A stretch of 15,899 nucleotides of DNA from Sphaerosporella brunnea (Eukaryota > Ascomycota > Pezizomycetes > Pezizales > Pyronemataceae). Each line of letters starts with the position of its first letter. Position 1 is the first letter of the stretch. The notes beneath the pieces were generated by a model. That model was not told the origin of the DNA, did no database searches, and saw only the letters and a list, made by a program, of their open reading frames with translations. The position numbers and the translations under genes were made by a program. This document shows, in pieces, positions 1-8,464 of this stretch. Location of the stretch: NCBI GenBank assembly GCA_008704415.1, contig VXIS01000571.1, forward strand, positions 1 to 15,899, read 5' to 3'.

Positions 1-345
1 ATGAAGACAATGGTGACAAACATTACAATCATCTGAATAATCTGAATCATCAAAATCATCACAATCATTTTCATCACAACAATTATAGCAATCATTACAA
101 ATATTACAATGCTCAGGATCATCACAATCATTATAATCCTCTTTATAATCATCAGAATGATTACAATCATCACAATCAGCATAATAATCAAAGTCATTGC
201 AATCATTGCAATCCTGTCAATCATTGTAATAAGGGTGAGCGTTACAATCATTACAACCATCTGAATCATCCCAAGCATCAAAATCATCACAATGATTATA
301 ATCATCAGAATTAGAGAAATCATTGCAATTTTTACAATACCTATC
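1..345. repeat. Degenerate ATC/ACA-rich microsatellite
   Basis: The stretch is built almost entirely from permutations of short words such as acaatc, atcatc, aatcat and cattac, with a spacing that is often a multiple of three. The pattern fades near 345, where mixed sequence begins. Open frames across it are simply long because the repeat lacks stops in some frames; their translations are Ile/Thr-rich and not gene-like. Confidence 0.85.
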
Positions 346-606
346 ACTGCGCGAGGTTGGATCAGGGTGTTGCCGATCTGTGTTGGGGCTCTGCTCAGGT
401 TACGTTTGGGTACCAGATGCTGCGGGGCGCCATGGTCACGTGCACTATATAGAGGCACGTCCGCTTTGTTCTTTGCTTTCTTTTTCTTTTTTCTTCACCG
501 AACCTTCGTATGTCAATATAAGTACTCTGGTTTCTCTCTGAGTCCTGGATCTTGTGCTTTGTGCCTCTTGTTACCTCCGAACCTTTGCTCGTCCCCTTGG
601 TCCTGA
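346..606. other. Non-coding stretch with a TATA box and E-box
   Basis: No convincing gene is present. A CACGTG box at about 437-442 sits just before a ctatata TATA-like box at about 445-452, followed by a pyrimidine-rich tract (about 476-496). That order (E-box, TATA, CT-rich tract) is common in fungal promoters and LTRs. This could be the remains of another LTR, but I found no matching ends or target duplication. Confidence 0.3.
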
Positions 607-1418
607 TGTCACGGGTATGGTCACGTGACATGTACACTAAGTAGTCAGCTAGGGAATAGAATAGAGTCTGCATAGTGATCGCTTCAAGGGCACGTGATAG
701 CCGGGTGGCTCCGGATCATAGTAGCTAGCTTGAGTGACGCTATGGAAGAACTCGGAGATCGGGTGCCTCAGGTAGGACGCTACATGAGAAGGGAACACGG
801 TTCGGAGATAACAATAGTGTAGGCTATTGTTAAAAGCTCTTCCGAGATATCTTCATTGACCTGCCTGTTCCAGGAACTAGCATGACCATCGGAGGGGTCA
901 GGAGTGATCAACCTGAAGGCGTAGAGCCGAAAAAGAGAAGAATCACTCGGCCTAGAACCTCCATAGTAAGTGTGGTTGTTGCGTAAGGCATGCGACGCAG
1001 AGGATCGGGAGATGGAGCCAATAGGGCTGAGCATCTTCCTGCAGCACGAGAATACAACGCTTGCAGAGCGGGGTATCCGGGTGCGACCCATGTCCATGAC
1101 TCTTGATTTGAAATCAAAGAGTGAGTCATAGGAAGGTAGGGCGATCTCTGTGCGCGGCTTGACGCCCGCAGTCGTAGAGACTGTCGGAAAGCCAGCAAGG
1201 AGTAAAGGCTTTGTATTACTCAGGGAGACGGTAGTCTCTGGAGCGGCGTTCTACTATAAGTAGGATTGCTTCCCCCAAAGAGAACCCCGTTATCTTTACC
1301 AACAAGAACCATTAGTGTCCACCCGACAAGATAGCCCTTAAAATTCTTTTGTTTAGGATTTAGCCTTAAGGTCCTGAGTTCAATTCCACAACACTCTGGT
1401 AGACAGAGACTTGTTACA
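607..1418 (+). mobile_element. Solo LTR, copy 1 (812 bp)
   Basis: This segment is closely similar, in reverse complement, to 11041-11860. It starts TGTCACGGG and ends GTTACA, so it has the TG...CA ends of a retrotransposon LTR, with a CACGTG box near the 5' end and a TATA-like actataag at about 1253-1260. No gag, pol, primer-binding site or polypurine tract is adjacent, so it is a solo LTR. Relative to copy 2 it lacks about ten bases near 1375. The left flank is CCTGA and the right flank CTAGT, so there is no target-site duplication here. The boundaries are defined by copy 2, which has one. Confidence 0.8.
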
Positions 1419-1429
1419 CTAGTCGGCTC

Positions 1430-1556
1430 TGCGAGGTTGACATAAGGTGTGGGTTTGCACGGTTGGAATAAGGTGTGGCTTTGCGCGGTTGGAACAAGGT
1501 GTGGCTAATGTGCAGATCTGCGCGGTTGACATGAGGTGCAGATCTGCACGGCTCTG
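1430..1556. repeat. 26-bp minisatellite
   Basis: Imperfect units beginning TGCGCGGTTG or TGCACGGTTG start at 1430, 1456, 1482, 1519 and 1545. The spacing is 26, 26, 37 and 26 bases; the long interval carries an 11-base insertion containing the atctgc word that recurs in the next unit. It lies directly 3' of the solo LTR. No coding use is apparent. Confidence 0.75.
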
Positions 1557-1655
1557 GTCTAACGTACAACAAAAGCAGCGTCTGTTGTAGTTGAAAGTGG
1601 TTTGCAGCACTCACGAGGGTCTGAATGGCACCTCATGCCTCTGCAGATATTTGAT

Positions 1656-1722
1656 GTAGCCGTCGTGGTCTCCGGAAGGTCCTTGTAGCCGTCGTGGTCT
1701 CCGGAAGGTCCTTGTAGCCGTA
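1656..1722. repeat. 29-bp tandem duplication
   Basis: A 29-base unit starting gtagccgtcgtgg occurs at 1656-1684 and again, unchanged, at 1685-1713. A third partial unit follows to 1722. The perfect identity suggests a recent duplication. The unit length is not a multiple of three, which argues against it lying inside a conserved coding exon. Confidence 0.85.
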
Positions 1723-1763
1723 GATTCCTTGCGCGTCGCCCTAGAGCGGGTACTGAGCATCTT

Positions 1764-2339
1764 CTAGGTCTGAATATCATCGCTGTCACTACCAATTGAT
1801 GTAGATGAATGCCTGGCAATGGGTATCTCCACAGCACTTATAAATAGTCGGCGACGGCTTGCTTGGTCACTGTCACTCCCTATATGGGTTTCTATCTGGG
1901 ATGTTTCAAAACCGTCATCGTCATTGTCCTCCAGCAATGCTGCAAATACATTATTCTGGGGTTGTGACATAGTAGGCCGGAAGCACTTCATGGTAGCATG
2001 CGGTAAACGTCGAGCATGCCGCCAACGAGCATGAGCTGCAGGCCGTGAGTGCCGTAAAATAGTGGGAGCACGGTGAGCCAGACAAGCAGGAGGCGCCGGA
2101 AGAGCAGGGGGCGCTGGAGGAGCAGGGGGCGCCTGAAGAGCACAGGGCACCGGAGGAGCAGGAGGCGATGGACGAGCAGGCCACGGAAAAACTGAAGACG
2201 CTGGAGAGACAGAAGGAGTTGCTGAGAATGGTAGTGACAACGGAGATGGTGACAGCGACGATGATTGCAAAGGTAGGGACAAGTGCAGCGCGGAATCAGA
2301 AACAGGTAGTTGCGCTGAAAACATGAAAATGTTCTTCAA
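1764..2339 (-). pseudogene. Proline-rich/acidic open frame, probable distal part of the zinc-finger element
   Basis: The frame has no recognised domain. Its first third is rich in Leu, Ser and Pro with an LPLSLP-like rhythm and an FPWPA motif. These resemble the N-terminal repeat region of the zinc-finger pseudogene upstream on the same strand, whose DNA (about 3353-3420) is visibly related to about 2180-2240. The last third is acidic and Ser-rich, with two GSDSD motifs. An internal ATG at about residue 123, followed by an acidic stretch (LLEDNDDDG), is a plausible alternative start. A gtaacg donor-like site at about 2358 and tttcag at about 2320 could splice the upstream gene into this frame. 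It could be a separate gene, a downstream exon or a duplicated fragment. Confidence 0.35.
2090..2179. repeat. 18-bp tandem repeat, five units
   Basis: Five consecutive 18-base units, typified by gaggcgccggaagagcag, start at 2090, 2108, 2126, 2144 and 2162. On the minus strand they fall inside the proline-rich frame and give an Ala/Pro-rich run. On the plus strand they read as a six-residue Glu/Gln-rich repeat. Because the unit is a multiple of three, either frame is kept open. Confidence 0.85.
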
Positions 2340-2368
2340 CCTCAGGTTGTCTTACGCGTTACCAGTAA

Positions 2369-3787
2369 CTAAAGCGATGCGAGCTTGGATTGCTGTTTGT
2401 TGAGCACGAAATACTGCTTCTTAAGCGCTGGCTTCGATTGCCAATGGAAGTATACCCTCCTTAATGCGGATCTGGACCTGGTCCAAAGCTTAACGATTTC
2501 TGCGCAGAGCGGGGCAAAAGGAAGCAATATCCGCAGTGAGTTGCTCGACTGTGCTGACCCGTAAATCTCGCACGTTACCCGCCCAAAGGGCTGGATCGCG
2601 CAAAACGCTCTCCCAGTCTCTAAACATACGCTGACAGTGAGGCTTTGCAATGCAAGCCAGTGCATCTGAGCGTTGGTAGTTAACATTGGACACATGCTCA
2701 GCAGACTCGATAACCTTTCAGTAGACCTAAGCCGAATATCAGCGGAGTGGTAGTGACATACAAAATAAACGGTACCTACAGTGCGAAACGTTTCGCCATC
2801 CTCGCCGGGATATGCGGCCCGTAGACGTCCAATCAAAGCGGCGACTCCGTTTGGCCGCTCATCAAGGTCCTCAGGAACAGTTACAAAAAGGGAGAAGTGC
2901 AGATAGAAGCAAAACAACCCCCCCATTTCGTCGCTTGCGAGTAACATATCCGTGGGCAAGAATTTGTAATTCTCCTCCAATCGACGTTTTGTGGCGGCCA
3001 TCCGAGAGTATTCCGCTGTTTTGTCAAATCGCCGCCAGTAGGTGACATCACCGTAGGCAGCAGCTTGCTCCTTTGCCTTCTCTTTTGACAGTTCCCGACG
3101 GCGACGCTGATGGTGATTTCGGATGTCTTTCCTCCGCTTGTCACGCTCCTCAACAGATAAGCACTCAAGTTCTTGTTGCGATATGCGCGGTTTGTATCCA
3201 AAACTTGCATCGTTGAGGTTCAGGTGCGGTTGTGGAGCATGAGGAGCGCGCTTTTCCTCTGCACGCATTTTCCGCATGTGCCTGATCATGTTCTCTTTCA
3301 CCGACTGTGAACCCAGTTTCACCGAATACTGGCAGTCAGACACGAGACATTTGGCAGGCCACGGAAAGGGAGAGCATGGAACAGAAGGAGAAGAATGTAG
3401 AGAAGCCGCCGGTAGTGATAGCGGCAGCCCAGGAGCCGGAAGTAGAGAAGCTCGCGGTAGTGACAGCTGTAGCCTAGGAGTCGGAAACGGAGGCAGTGAC
3501 AGTGACAGCCTAGGAGCGGGAACCAGAGGTAGTGATAGCGGCAGCTCAGAAGCCGGAACCTGAGGTAGTGACAGCAGCAGCCCAGGATCCGAAACCGGAG
3601 GTAGTGACAGCGGCAGCTCAGGGGGAGGAGGTAGAAAAGTCGGTGTCTGCCATGTTTGGACTCTTTGGACTCCTGGAGGGGGCGGAATGCTCGGTTGCGT
3701 TACGAGAAGTGAGGGGGCAAGAAATGACGGTAGTGACGAGCCTCACAGGGTGGAGTCAAAGGATAATCGAGTAAACGCGTCAGACAT
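2369..3787 (-). pseudogene. Zinc-finger protein of an unrecognised mobile element, decayed
   Basis: Reading starts at ATG 3787 (MSDAFTRLS). One in-frame TGA at 3745-3743 interrupts it. It then runs through a Pro/Leu/Ser repeat (about 3640-3395) into a probable C2H2-like finger at about 3352-3276: two Cys four residues apart, then a His in IRHMRKM. A very basic Arg/Lys segment (about 3240-3060) and a mixed region ending near 2715 follow. There the credible frame shifts. The continuing frame (about 2714-2360) has TAA at 2492-2490 and at 2423-2421, both where Gln would fit. No family could be named. The TATA-bearing leader at 3788-4201 is repeated twice at the right end of the window, which marks the unit as a dispersed element. 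An alternative ending in the unshifted frame stops at 2369. Confidence 0.5.
3395..3640. repeat. About 36-bp repeat encoding a low-complexity segment
   Basis: Irregular units of roughly 33-45 bases contain the core gtagtgacagcggcagc followed by a ccggaa word. On the minus strand, in the frame of the zinc-finger gene, they give LPLSLP-type repeats without a stop. On the plus strand they give a PEVVTAAAQ-type 12-residue repeat broken by two TAG codons where neighbouring units have CAG. Confidence 0.75.
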
Positions 3788-3892
3788 TTTGAGAGGTAGT
3801 GACAATGACGTTGAAGGGGGAGGCAGTAAGGCAATCGCGTCGCGTTGAAATTTTCAGGGGAAAATTTTCAGCAGAGGAGACATTGTCGGCGA

Positions 3893-3949
3893 CATCAGGC
3901 GCGAAGAGAGGCATCAGGCGCGAAGAAAGGCATCAGGCACGATGAGAGG
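3893..3949. repeat. 19-bp triplicate in the family-A leader
   Basis: Three tandem units beginning catcaggcgcgaag start at 3893, 3912 and 3931. They lie in the untranslated leader of the minus-strand element and are not found in the family-A copies at the right end, so they arose after the copies diverged. Confidence 0.8.
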
Positions 3950-4150
3950 ATACTGAGTTCAATATGGTTACCAGATTCGATGAAGAGGATTGATGGGGGT
4001 TAGGAGGCATCGACCATGCTGGTGGTGGTTAGTTGGGACGCAGAGGAGTGCAGTAGTGGGCAGGGATGCCTGAAATGGTTAGCTTTGCGGTAGTGGCATC
4101 AGTGGCTTGGCAGAAGCTGTAGCGGTTGCAGTGTCGTAGAGGCTTTACGC

Positions 4151-4162
4151 TATATATATATA
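4151..4162 (-). promoter_or_regulatory. TATA tract of family A, copy 1
   Basis: The alternating TA tract lies about 40 bases inside the element end and about 365 bases before ATG 3787. Equivalent tracts occur at the same offset in the other two copies (15091-15102 and 15611-15620), which supports a core promoter role. Confidence 0.5.
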
Positions 4163-4201
4163 CTTTAGCGTAGTTGTTTTCACGGGGTGTCTGTGGCAGT
4201 C

Positions 4202-4810
4202 GTCGGGATGATAATTTTCGTCCGGTGTGCGTTTAACCCACAGTCAATGGCTGAAACTGTAGGTAGAAAATGTCGACTCCTCTGTCCAAACCACTCACTT
4301 CCACTCCTCGTACGTCCAATGAAAATGAACTTGACACCACTCAACACGTTTGGGCTTATTCGCAGGACGAATGTTGAACTTATTTCTGGAAACCCGTTTG
4401 TGATAATACATTTCGACCATGACGTTTTTAACAGTTGTTGCTGAACAGGAGTAGCCCATCTTAGCCACAATCACTTCCCAGGTAAGCTGTCAAGGTTGCA
4501 CGTCGCGGGTCCCGAATGCAACCAATTTATGGTTCTCCTCGCCATCAAATATTGGAGACCCGCCGGTTCGTTTTGCATTGGTGAGGGTTCCATTTGCTTT
4601 GGTACGCTAATAGATATGGAAGTGTCTCATTTAGCTTTGTTACCTTCTGAACTGCAGGTATGTTAACCTTGCAGATCGTGCGTCGCTCTATGTTTAGCCT
4701 ACAACCCATTTCGGTCCACCCCAGACCAGCAAGCTCATGCAAAGTAATTATCTGCATTCTCTCATCTCGAGTCGTTTCCAATTGTCGCTTGCCTTGTGGT
4801 GGCACACCGG
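4202..4810 (-). pseudogene. Tc1/mariner-like transposase relic, truncated
   Basis: The relic can be read in pieces on the minus strand. A helix-turn-helix-like N-terminal part (DERMQIITLHELAGLGW, then RLNIERRTI) lies at about 4790-4670. After a frame change a second part runs from 4552 to about 4300, with motifs such as MGYSCSATTVKNVM, YHKRVSRNKFNIRP and NKPKRVEWC, which fit Tc1-like transposases. It is broken by TGA at 4492-4490. A second frame change leads to VVWTEESTFST at about 4290, where the family normally has an Asp of the DDE triad; here it reads Glu. Another TGA lies at 4246-4244. The frame reaches NYHPD and is cut by the family-A end at 4201, so the rest of the catalytic domain is absent. 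Confidence 0.75.
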
Positions 4811-5253
4811 GGTGCCCTTCAACTTCATGCTTGTTTGACGGTTGTTGTTGTGTGTTGTGTGCACTGGAGAATGCCAGCTGGCCATGTTCTGTGGCTGGAA
4901 ACCCACGATACCTTTTCAGGCAGGGAGCCCGACTTATCCTTGTACCCGAGTACAAAACTCCGAATTTCTCAACTTTTTTTTTTCTTTCAATCAGATCCTT
5001 CTAGAGCAGCATATCTATCGCCCTATTGAACGCTTTTAATTTTATGTGTTGTTGTGATTTAATATATTCGTGTGCAAATGGTGGCTTTTGGCACTCCGTT
5101 TTAACGTGTCCCCACAATACTCTTCTTTTCGCGCCGTGGAGTCTCTTGCTTCTGGGTTTTAACGGTAGTGCTGTTGAGCCAATCAAACGCACCCTCATCC
5201 CTTTTTTGCCTTCGCCTCCGCAGAAACCCAAACTGTGGAAACTACTCTACATA
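4811..5253. other. Region upstream of the host gene
   Basis: No gene is supported. The frame of the host gene is open back to an ATG at 5026, but those 76 residues look like untranslated sequence. A T-rich run lies at about 4973-4985 and an AT-rich tatattcg at about 5063. The pyrimidine-rich cctccgcag just before 5223 could be the acceptor of an intron in the 5' untranslated region. Confidence 0.4.
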
Positions 5254-8094
5254 ATGCAATCGACCTCCCAACGTGCTCTGTTGGTTATTGGCCTTCAGGT
5301 GCCTTCTCTACTTTTTACGGTCTCGTTCACCTTGCTCGCTAACAACTCTCAGAAAGAATTCCTCGATCCCCCAACCGGCCGATGCCTTCTGCCTGATGTT
5401 TCGCCGTGTGAATCCCAACAGCCTGGCTTTCTCAACAACATTGCCGCACTACTCCCTCGCTTTCGAGCCCTCGGCGGCGATGTCGTATGGGTCCGCAGCG
5501 AATCTCGTGCGCGACGCGACTTCACTGATCCTCGAGCGGAGGAAACCATCTTGGTTTTAAACGAGTCTGACAGTGAGGATGATGAAGACCCCAATAGCGG
5601 TGATCCATTGCAGCGCGCCACCAGGCCGAGTGGAGCAGCAAAAATTCTGAAAACCAAGGGAGGAAAAGTTGGGGGTCCCGACGGCACCGGTCCCTCGCGA
5701 CCGCCACTATTGACAGATGCTTATCTGTCCATCGATACGCAGCACCCACCAGTGACACGCGACACCCCGGCCAGCGAATGGCATGTGCCTGTTTTGCCTT
5801 TGATGTGCGTGCCGCCGGATCGCGTTGTTACGAAGAGTTGGTATTCAGCCTTCAAAGACACTGGTTTGTTGCTGATCCTGCGCGGGCGGATCGTCACGCA
5901 GCTTGTCATTGTGGGATTGATGACGAACGTCGATGTCCTAGCCACTGCCGCTGACGCGGCTCGACATGGTTTCGAGGTATGGGTTCTCGAGGATTGCTTG
6001 GGATATCGCAGTCAAACCGCGCACGTTTCGGCCTTAGAGGTCATGGAGAACGACTTTGCAGTGGAAAAGACCGACAGTGAGACATTGATGAAGGGATGGG
6101 AAAGGAACAAGACCAAGAGAGGTTTTACCACCGTGGGTGCAACAGGAATGTCTAAGGAAGAACTGTCAAAGGTGGTGGAAGGCTTGTGGGCAAACGTTTC
6201 GGGCCCTGGTACGGTTATCCCCTCAACTTCAGAAGGGAAGTCCAAACCACAGACAAGAGTTCGGCCAACAGCAGCCAAGAGCGCTGTCCCGAAGTTCGCG
6301 CCACCCAAAAACGGCTCATCAAAGAATGACGCGAGCGGTGTGAAATCTCAAGGTCCTAGTAAAACTGCCGAAGAAACCGTCTCACAGTCATCTGTCCAGC
6401 GCGAAGCACTAGTCCACAAATCTCAGCAGAAGCTCAAAAAATTCGAATCTGCGGCTCCAGTTTTGGGTGACGGCGACAGGCTGGGTGAAGGAGATTCATT
6501 CATTATCAACAACATCCTTCCAAGTGGGTTTGCGGAAACGGCTTTCGAGAAGCTGAAGACAGAGATCTCCTGGCGAAGCATGTTTCATCGCGGAGGAGAA
6601 GTCCCACGGTTAGTCGCCGTGCAAGGCGAGGTTGGGGAGGACGGAACGTAAGTATCGCAAACGGGCTACACAGCGATAAATCTCGCCACTGTTCCAGCTG
6701 ACCTATTCCTCAGTTTTCCGATCTATAGGCATCCTGCCGATGAATCTCCTCCATTGCTGCCTTTCTCTCCTACAGTGAACAGGATACGAGCGGAGGTTCA
6801 AAAAGTTGTAAAGCATCCGATCAATCATGTTCTAATCCAGCACTACCGTCATGGCGGTGACTATATCTCAGAACATTCAGACAAAACCTTAGACATTGCT
6901 CGAGGGTCCAAGATCGTCAATGTTAGCTTGGGAGCTCAGCGGACCATGATACTGCGGACCAAAAAGAATCTGTTATCGCCACCTTTGGCACCAGTGAACG
7001 GGGACACAAATTCACCTGAAGAGTCTGCCAAGCGGCGAGACATGCAGCGAATTCCATTACCGCATAACTCAATGTTCGTATTGGGGCTTGAAACTAATCA
7101 GAAATGGTTGCACGCGATTCGCCAGGACAAACGTGCTCCGAATATCAAGTCTCCTGCGGAATTGGCGTACAATGGCGAGCGTATTTCGTTGACTTTTCGA
7201 CACATAGCGACCTATCTTTCCCATGATGAAAGCAAAATACATGGGCAAGGTGCTCAAGCAAAGTCGGCCGATGATGCGCGTCCGGTCATCAATGGGGATA
7301 GCCATCCAACCGAGAAGCTGCTCGAAGCCTTCGGTGCCGAAAACCAACAAAGCGATTTCGACTGGAATGCTTGCTACGGCTCTGGCTTCGACGTCCTTCA
7401 TTTCCAAGTGCCCAAGCCCAAAATCTTGACTTCCGGTGTGATGGATGTAGCATCCGCCCGCATCAAGATCTGCATGTACGAGAAACAAGTCGATTTCACG
7501 GAGAAAGTTATCCTTCCAGAACAGCTTCCGTCTCTCCGCACATATACTCCACGAGGAACGCCTCCCGTTTTTATTGATTCGGATCGCGAACGCACCACGA
7601 TGTTTGACTCTCTGGCCATCATTCAGTACTTGGAGATGTATTGCACACCTTCACAAAGCGATGGTCCCTGGCTACTTCCGTCTCCGATCGAAAAACGTGC
7701 CCAGTATGCCCTCGCGCTTAACCGATTGCAAGAATCAGATAAGCTTCTCCATGTTGTGGACAAGGAAGAAAGTTTGGCAGCAGAGCTCAAGGTATGGGAT
7801 TCCTATCTTGAGCGTACACAGTTCTTGGCCGGTGATGAATTCTCTCTTGTCGACATTGCCGTCTATCCTGTTCTTCGGAAATTGCACGCAGATTGCGAAA
7901 TTCTGCCCAAGCGCCTGACTGCATATATACAAGCGTTGTCCACACGAACGAGTATTCGGGCAGCGTATGGAGAATGCAAACAACGCAAGTCTCATTCTGA
8001 GCCAAGTTTGCAAGAGACCACCATAGGGGGTCATGGCAATGGTGTTGAAGAGCTGGAGCACGCATTGAAATCGATCGATCTCAAAGAGGACTAG
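5254..8094 (+). CDS. Isochorismatase-like / AlkB dioxygenase / GST-like fusion protein
   Basis: Three exons (5254-5298, 5353-6647, 6714-8094) give 906 residues. Residues 1-270 are isochorismatase-like: ALLVI at 8-12, Lys176, and the VGLMTN...TAADAARHG block near 203-217. Gly13 and Asp209 stand where the usual catalytic Asp and Cys are expected, so hydrolase activity is unlikely. Residues about 270-430 form a low-complexity linker. Residues about 430-620 are an AlkB-type 2-oxoglutarate/Fe(II) dioxygenase with His501-x-Asp503, His580 and Arg603/Arg609 (R-x5-R). AlkB proteins oxidatively remove alkyl groups from nucleic-acid bases. Residues about 688-900 resemble a GST: an N-terminal SARIKI...EKQVDF, a PPVFI segment, DSLAIIQYLE, and a helical C-terminal part with FLAGDEFSLVDIAVYP. 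The start at 5254 puts the conserved N-terminal strand close to the N-terminus and has A at -3. The arrangement suggests alkylation repair coupled to glutathione; the coupling is inference. Confidence 0.9.
5299..5352 (+). other. Intron 1 of the AlkB fusion gene (54 bp, phase 0)
   Basis: It starts GTGCCT and ends CTCAG, with branch-like gctaac at 5338-5343. It is a multiple of three without a stop, so an uninterrupted frame would hide it. Removing it joins ALLVIGLQ to KEFLDPPTG, which restores the expected strand-loop of the isochorismatase fold. Confidence 0.85.
6648..6713 (+). other. Intron 2 of the AlkB fusion gene (66 bp, phase 2)
   Basis: It has a GTAAGT donor, branch-like gctgac at 6697-6702 and cctcag acceptor. 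A second AG at 6727-6728 also keeps frame. Using 6713 inserts FPIYR before HPADESPP, which fits an AlkB domain better because it supplies the aromatic-Arg segment before the substrate loop. It contains an in-frame stop when unspliced. Confidence 0.85.
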
Positions 8095-8331
8095 GATTCT
8101 AAAGATCATGCCCAGCTTAGATAATGATCATTGAGGCACAAATTTCGTTCCATTACATAGTCCTTTGCCTTTCTGTTTTCCTGGATTTAGCGTAATTTCT
8201 GGTAGTGATTTCTCGATTTTACATTTTCTGTTGAGTTATGAATTAAATTTTTGCTATTTTCATTTCTCATCTAGTACTTGGTGCGTCGCAGGCAGAAATT
8301 ATCATGTACTTCGGAGTATATCATCCTGTAA
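8095..8331. other. 3' flank of the host gene up to the Helitron end
   Basis: The sequence is AT-rich and carries no open frame of interest. It probably holds the 3' untranslated region and polyadenylation signals of the AlkB fusion gene; a gaattaaattt at about 8239 is the best A-rich candidate. The Helitron terminus at 8332 lies only 237 bases beyond the stop codon. Confidence 0.5.
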
Positions 8332-8342
8332 CAAGTGAACAC

Positions 8343-8361
8343 CCGTGTGGTAACCACACGG
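8343..8361 (-). other. Helitron 3'-terminal hairpin
   Basis: CCGTGTGGT and ACCACACGG flank one central base. On the minus strand the hairpin is followed by GTGTTCA and CTTG. The distance from the hairpin to the end (11 bases) matches the geometry described for Helitron 3' termini, where the hairpin acts as the stop signal for rolling-circle transfer. Confidence 0.75.
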
Positions 8362-8464
8362 CTAGCCAGAGGTGAGGACCGCCACTCAAATTGGAATTAT
8401 TAGTCATTACAGCAGATCCATTTTCCATCAACTAACCCTCAAACACCTCATTGTATACCACATT

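Larger units (their letters stand above)
3788..4201 (-). mobile_element. Leader/promoter region of repeat family A, copy 1
   Basis: Read on the minus strand from 4201, this begins GACTGCCACAGACACCCC, passes a TATA tract at 4162-4151 and leads to ATG 3787. The first 18 bases, the TATA tract, the following cattgcaaccgct-type sequence and the phrase around agcatggtc are shared with 15052-15419. A shorter part is shared with 15572 onward. The flanking sequence outside 4201 is unrelated in each copy, so this is the end of a dispersed element. No matching inverted terminus was found on the other side. Confidence 0.65.

Noticed and set aside
1370..1410. tRNA-like B box (gagttcaattcc) near the LTR end
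   Set aside because: There is no A box at the right distance and no cloverleaf can be drawn. It also occurs in copy 2 with changes in would-be stem positions.
4180..4470. 96-residue minus-strand frame over the Tc1 relic
   Set aside because: The Tc1-like motifs (KNVM, KRVSRNKFNIRP, NKPKRVEW) are in other frames of the same DNA. This frame is a shadow.
5026..5253. N-terminal extension of the AlkB fusion protein from the ATG at 5026
   Set aside because: The frame is open, but the 76 residues are Cys/Leu-rich and unlike the rest. The isochorismatase-like fold normally starts within a few residues of the ALLVI strand, which favours 5254.
6714..6728. Downstream acceptor at 6727-6728 for intron 2
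   Set aside because: It keeps frame but removes FPIYR, which makes sense directly before HPADESPP in an AlkB domain. The acceptor at 6713 also has the better pyrimidine context.
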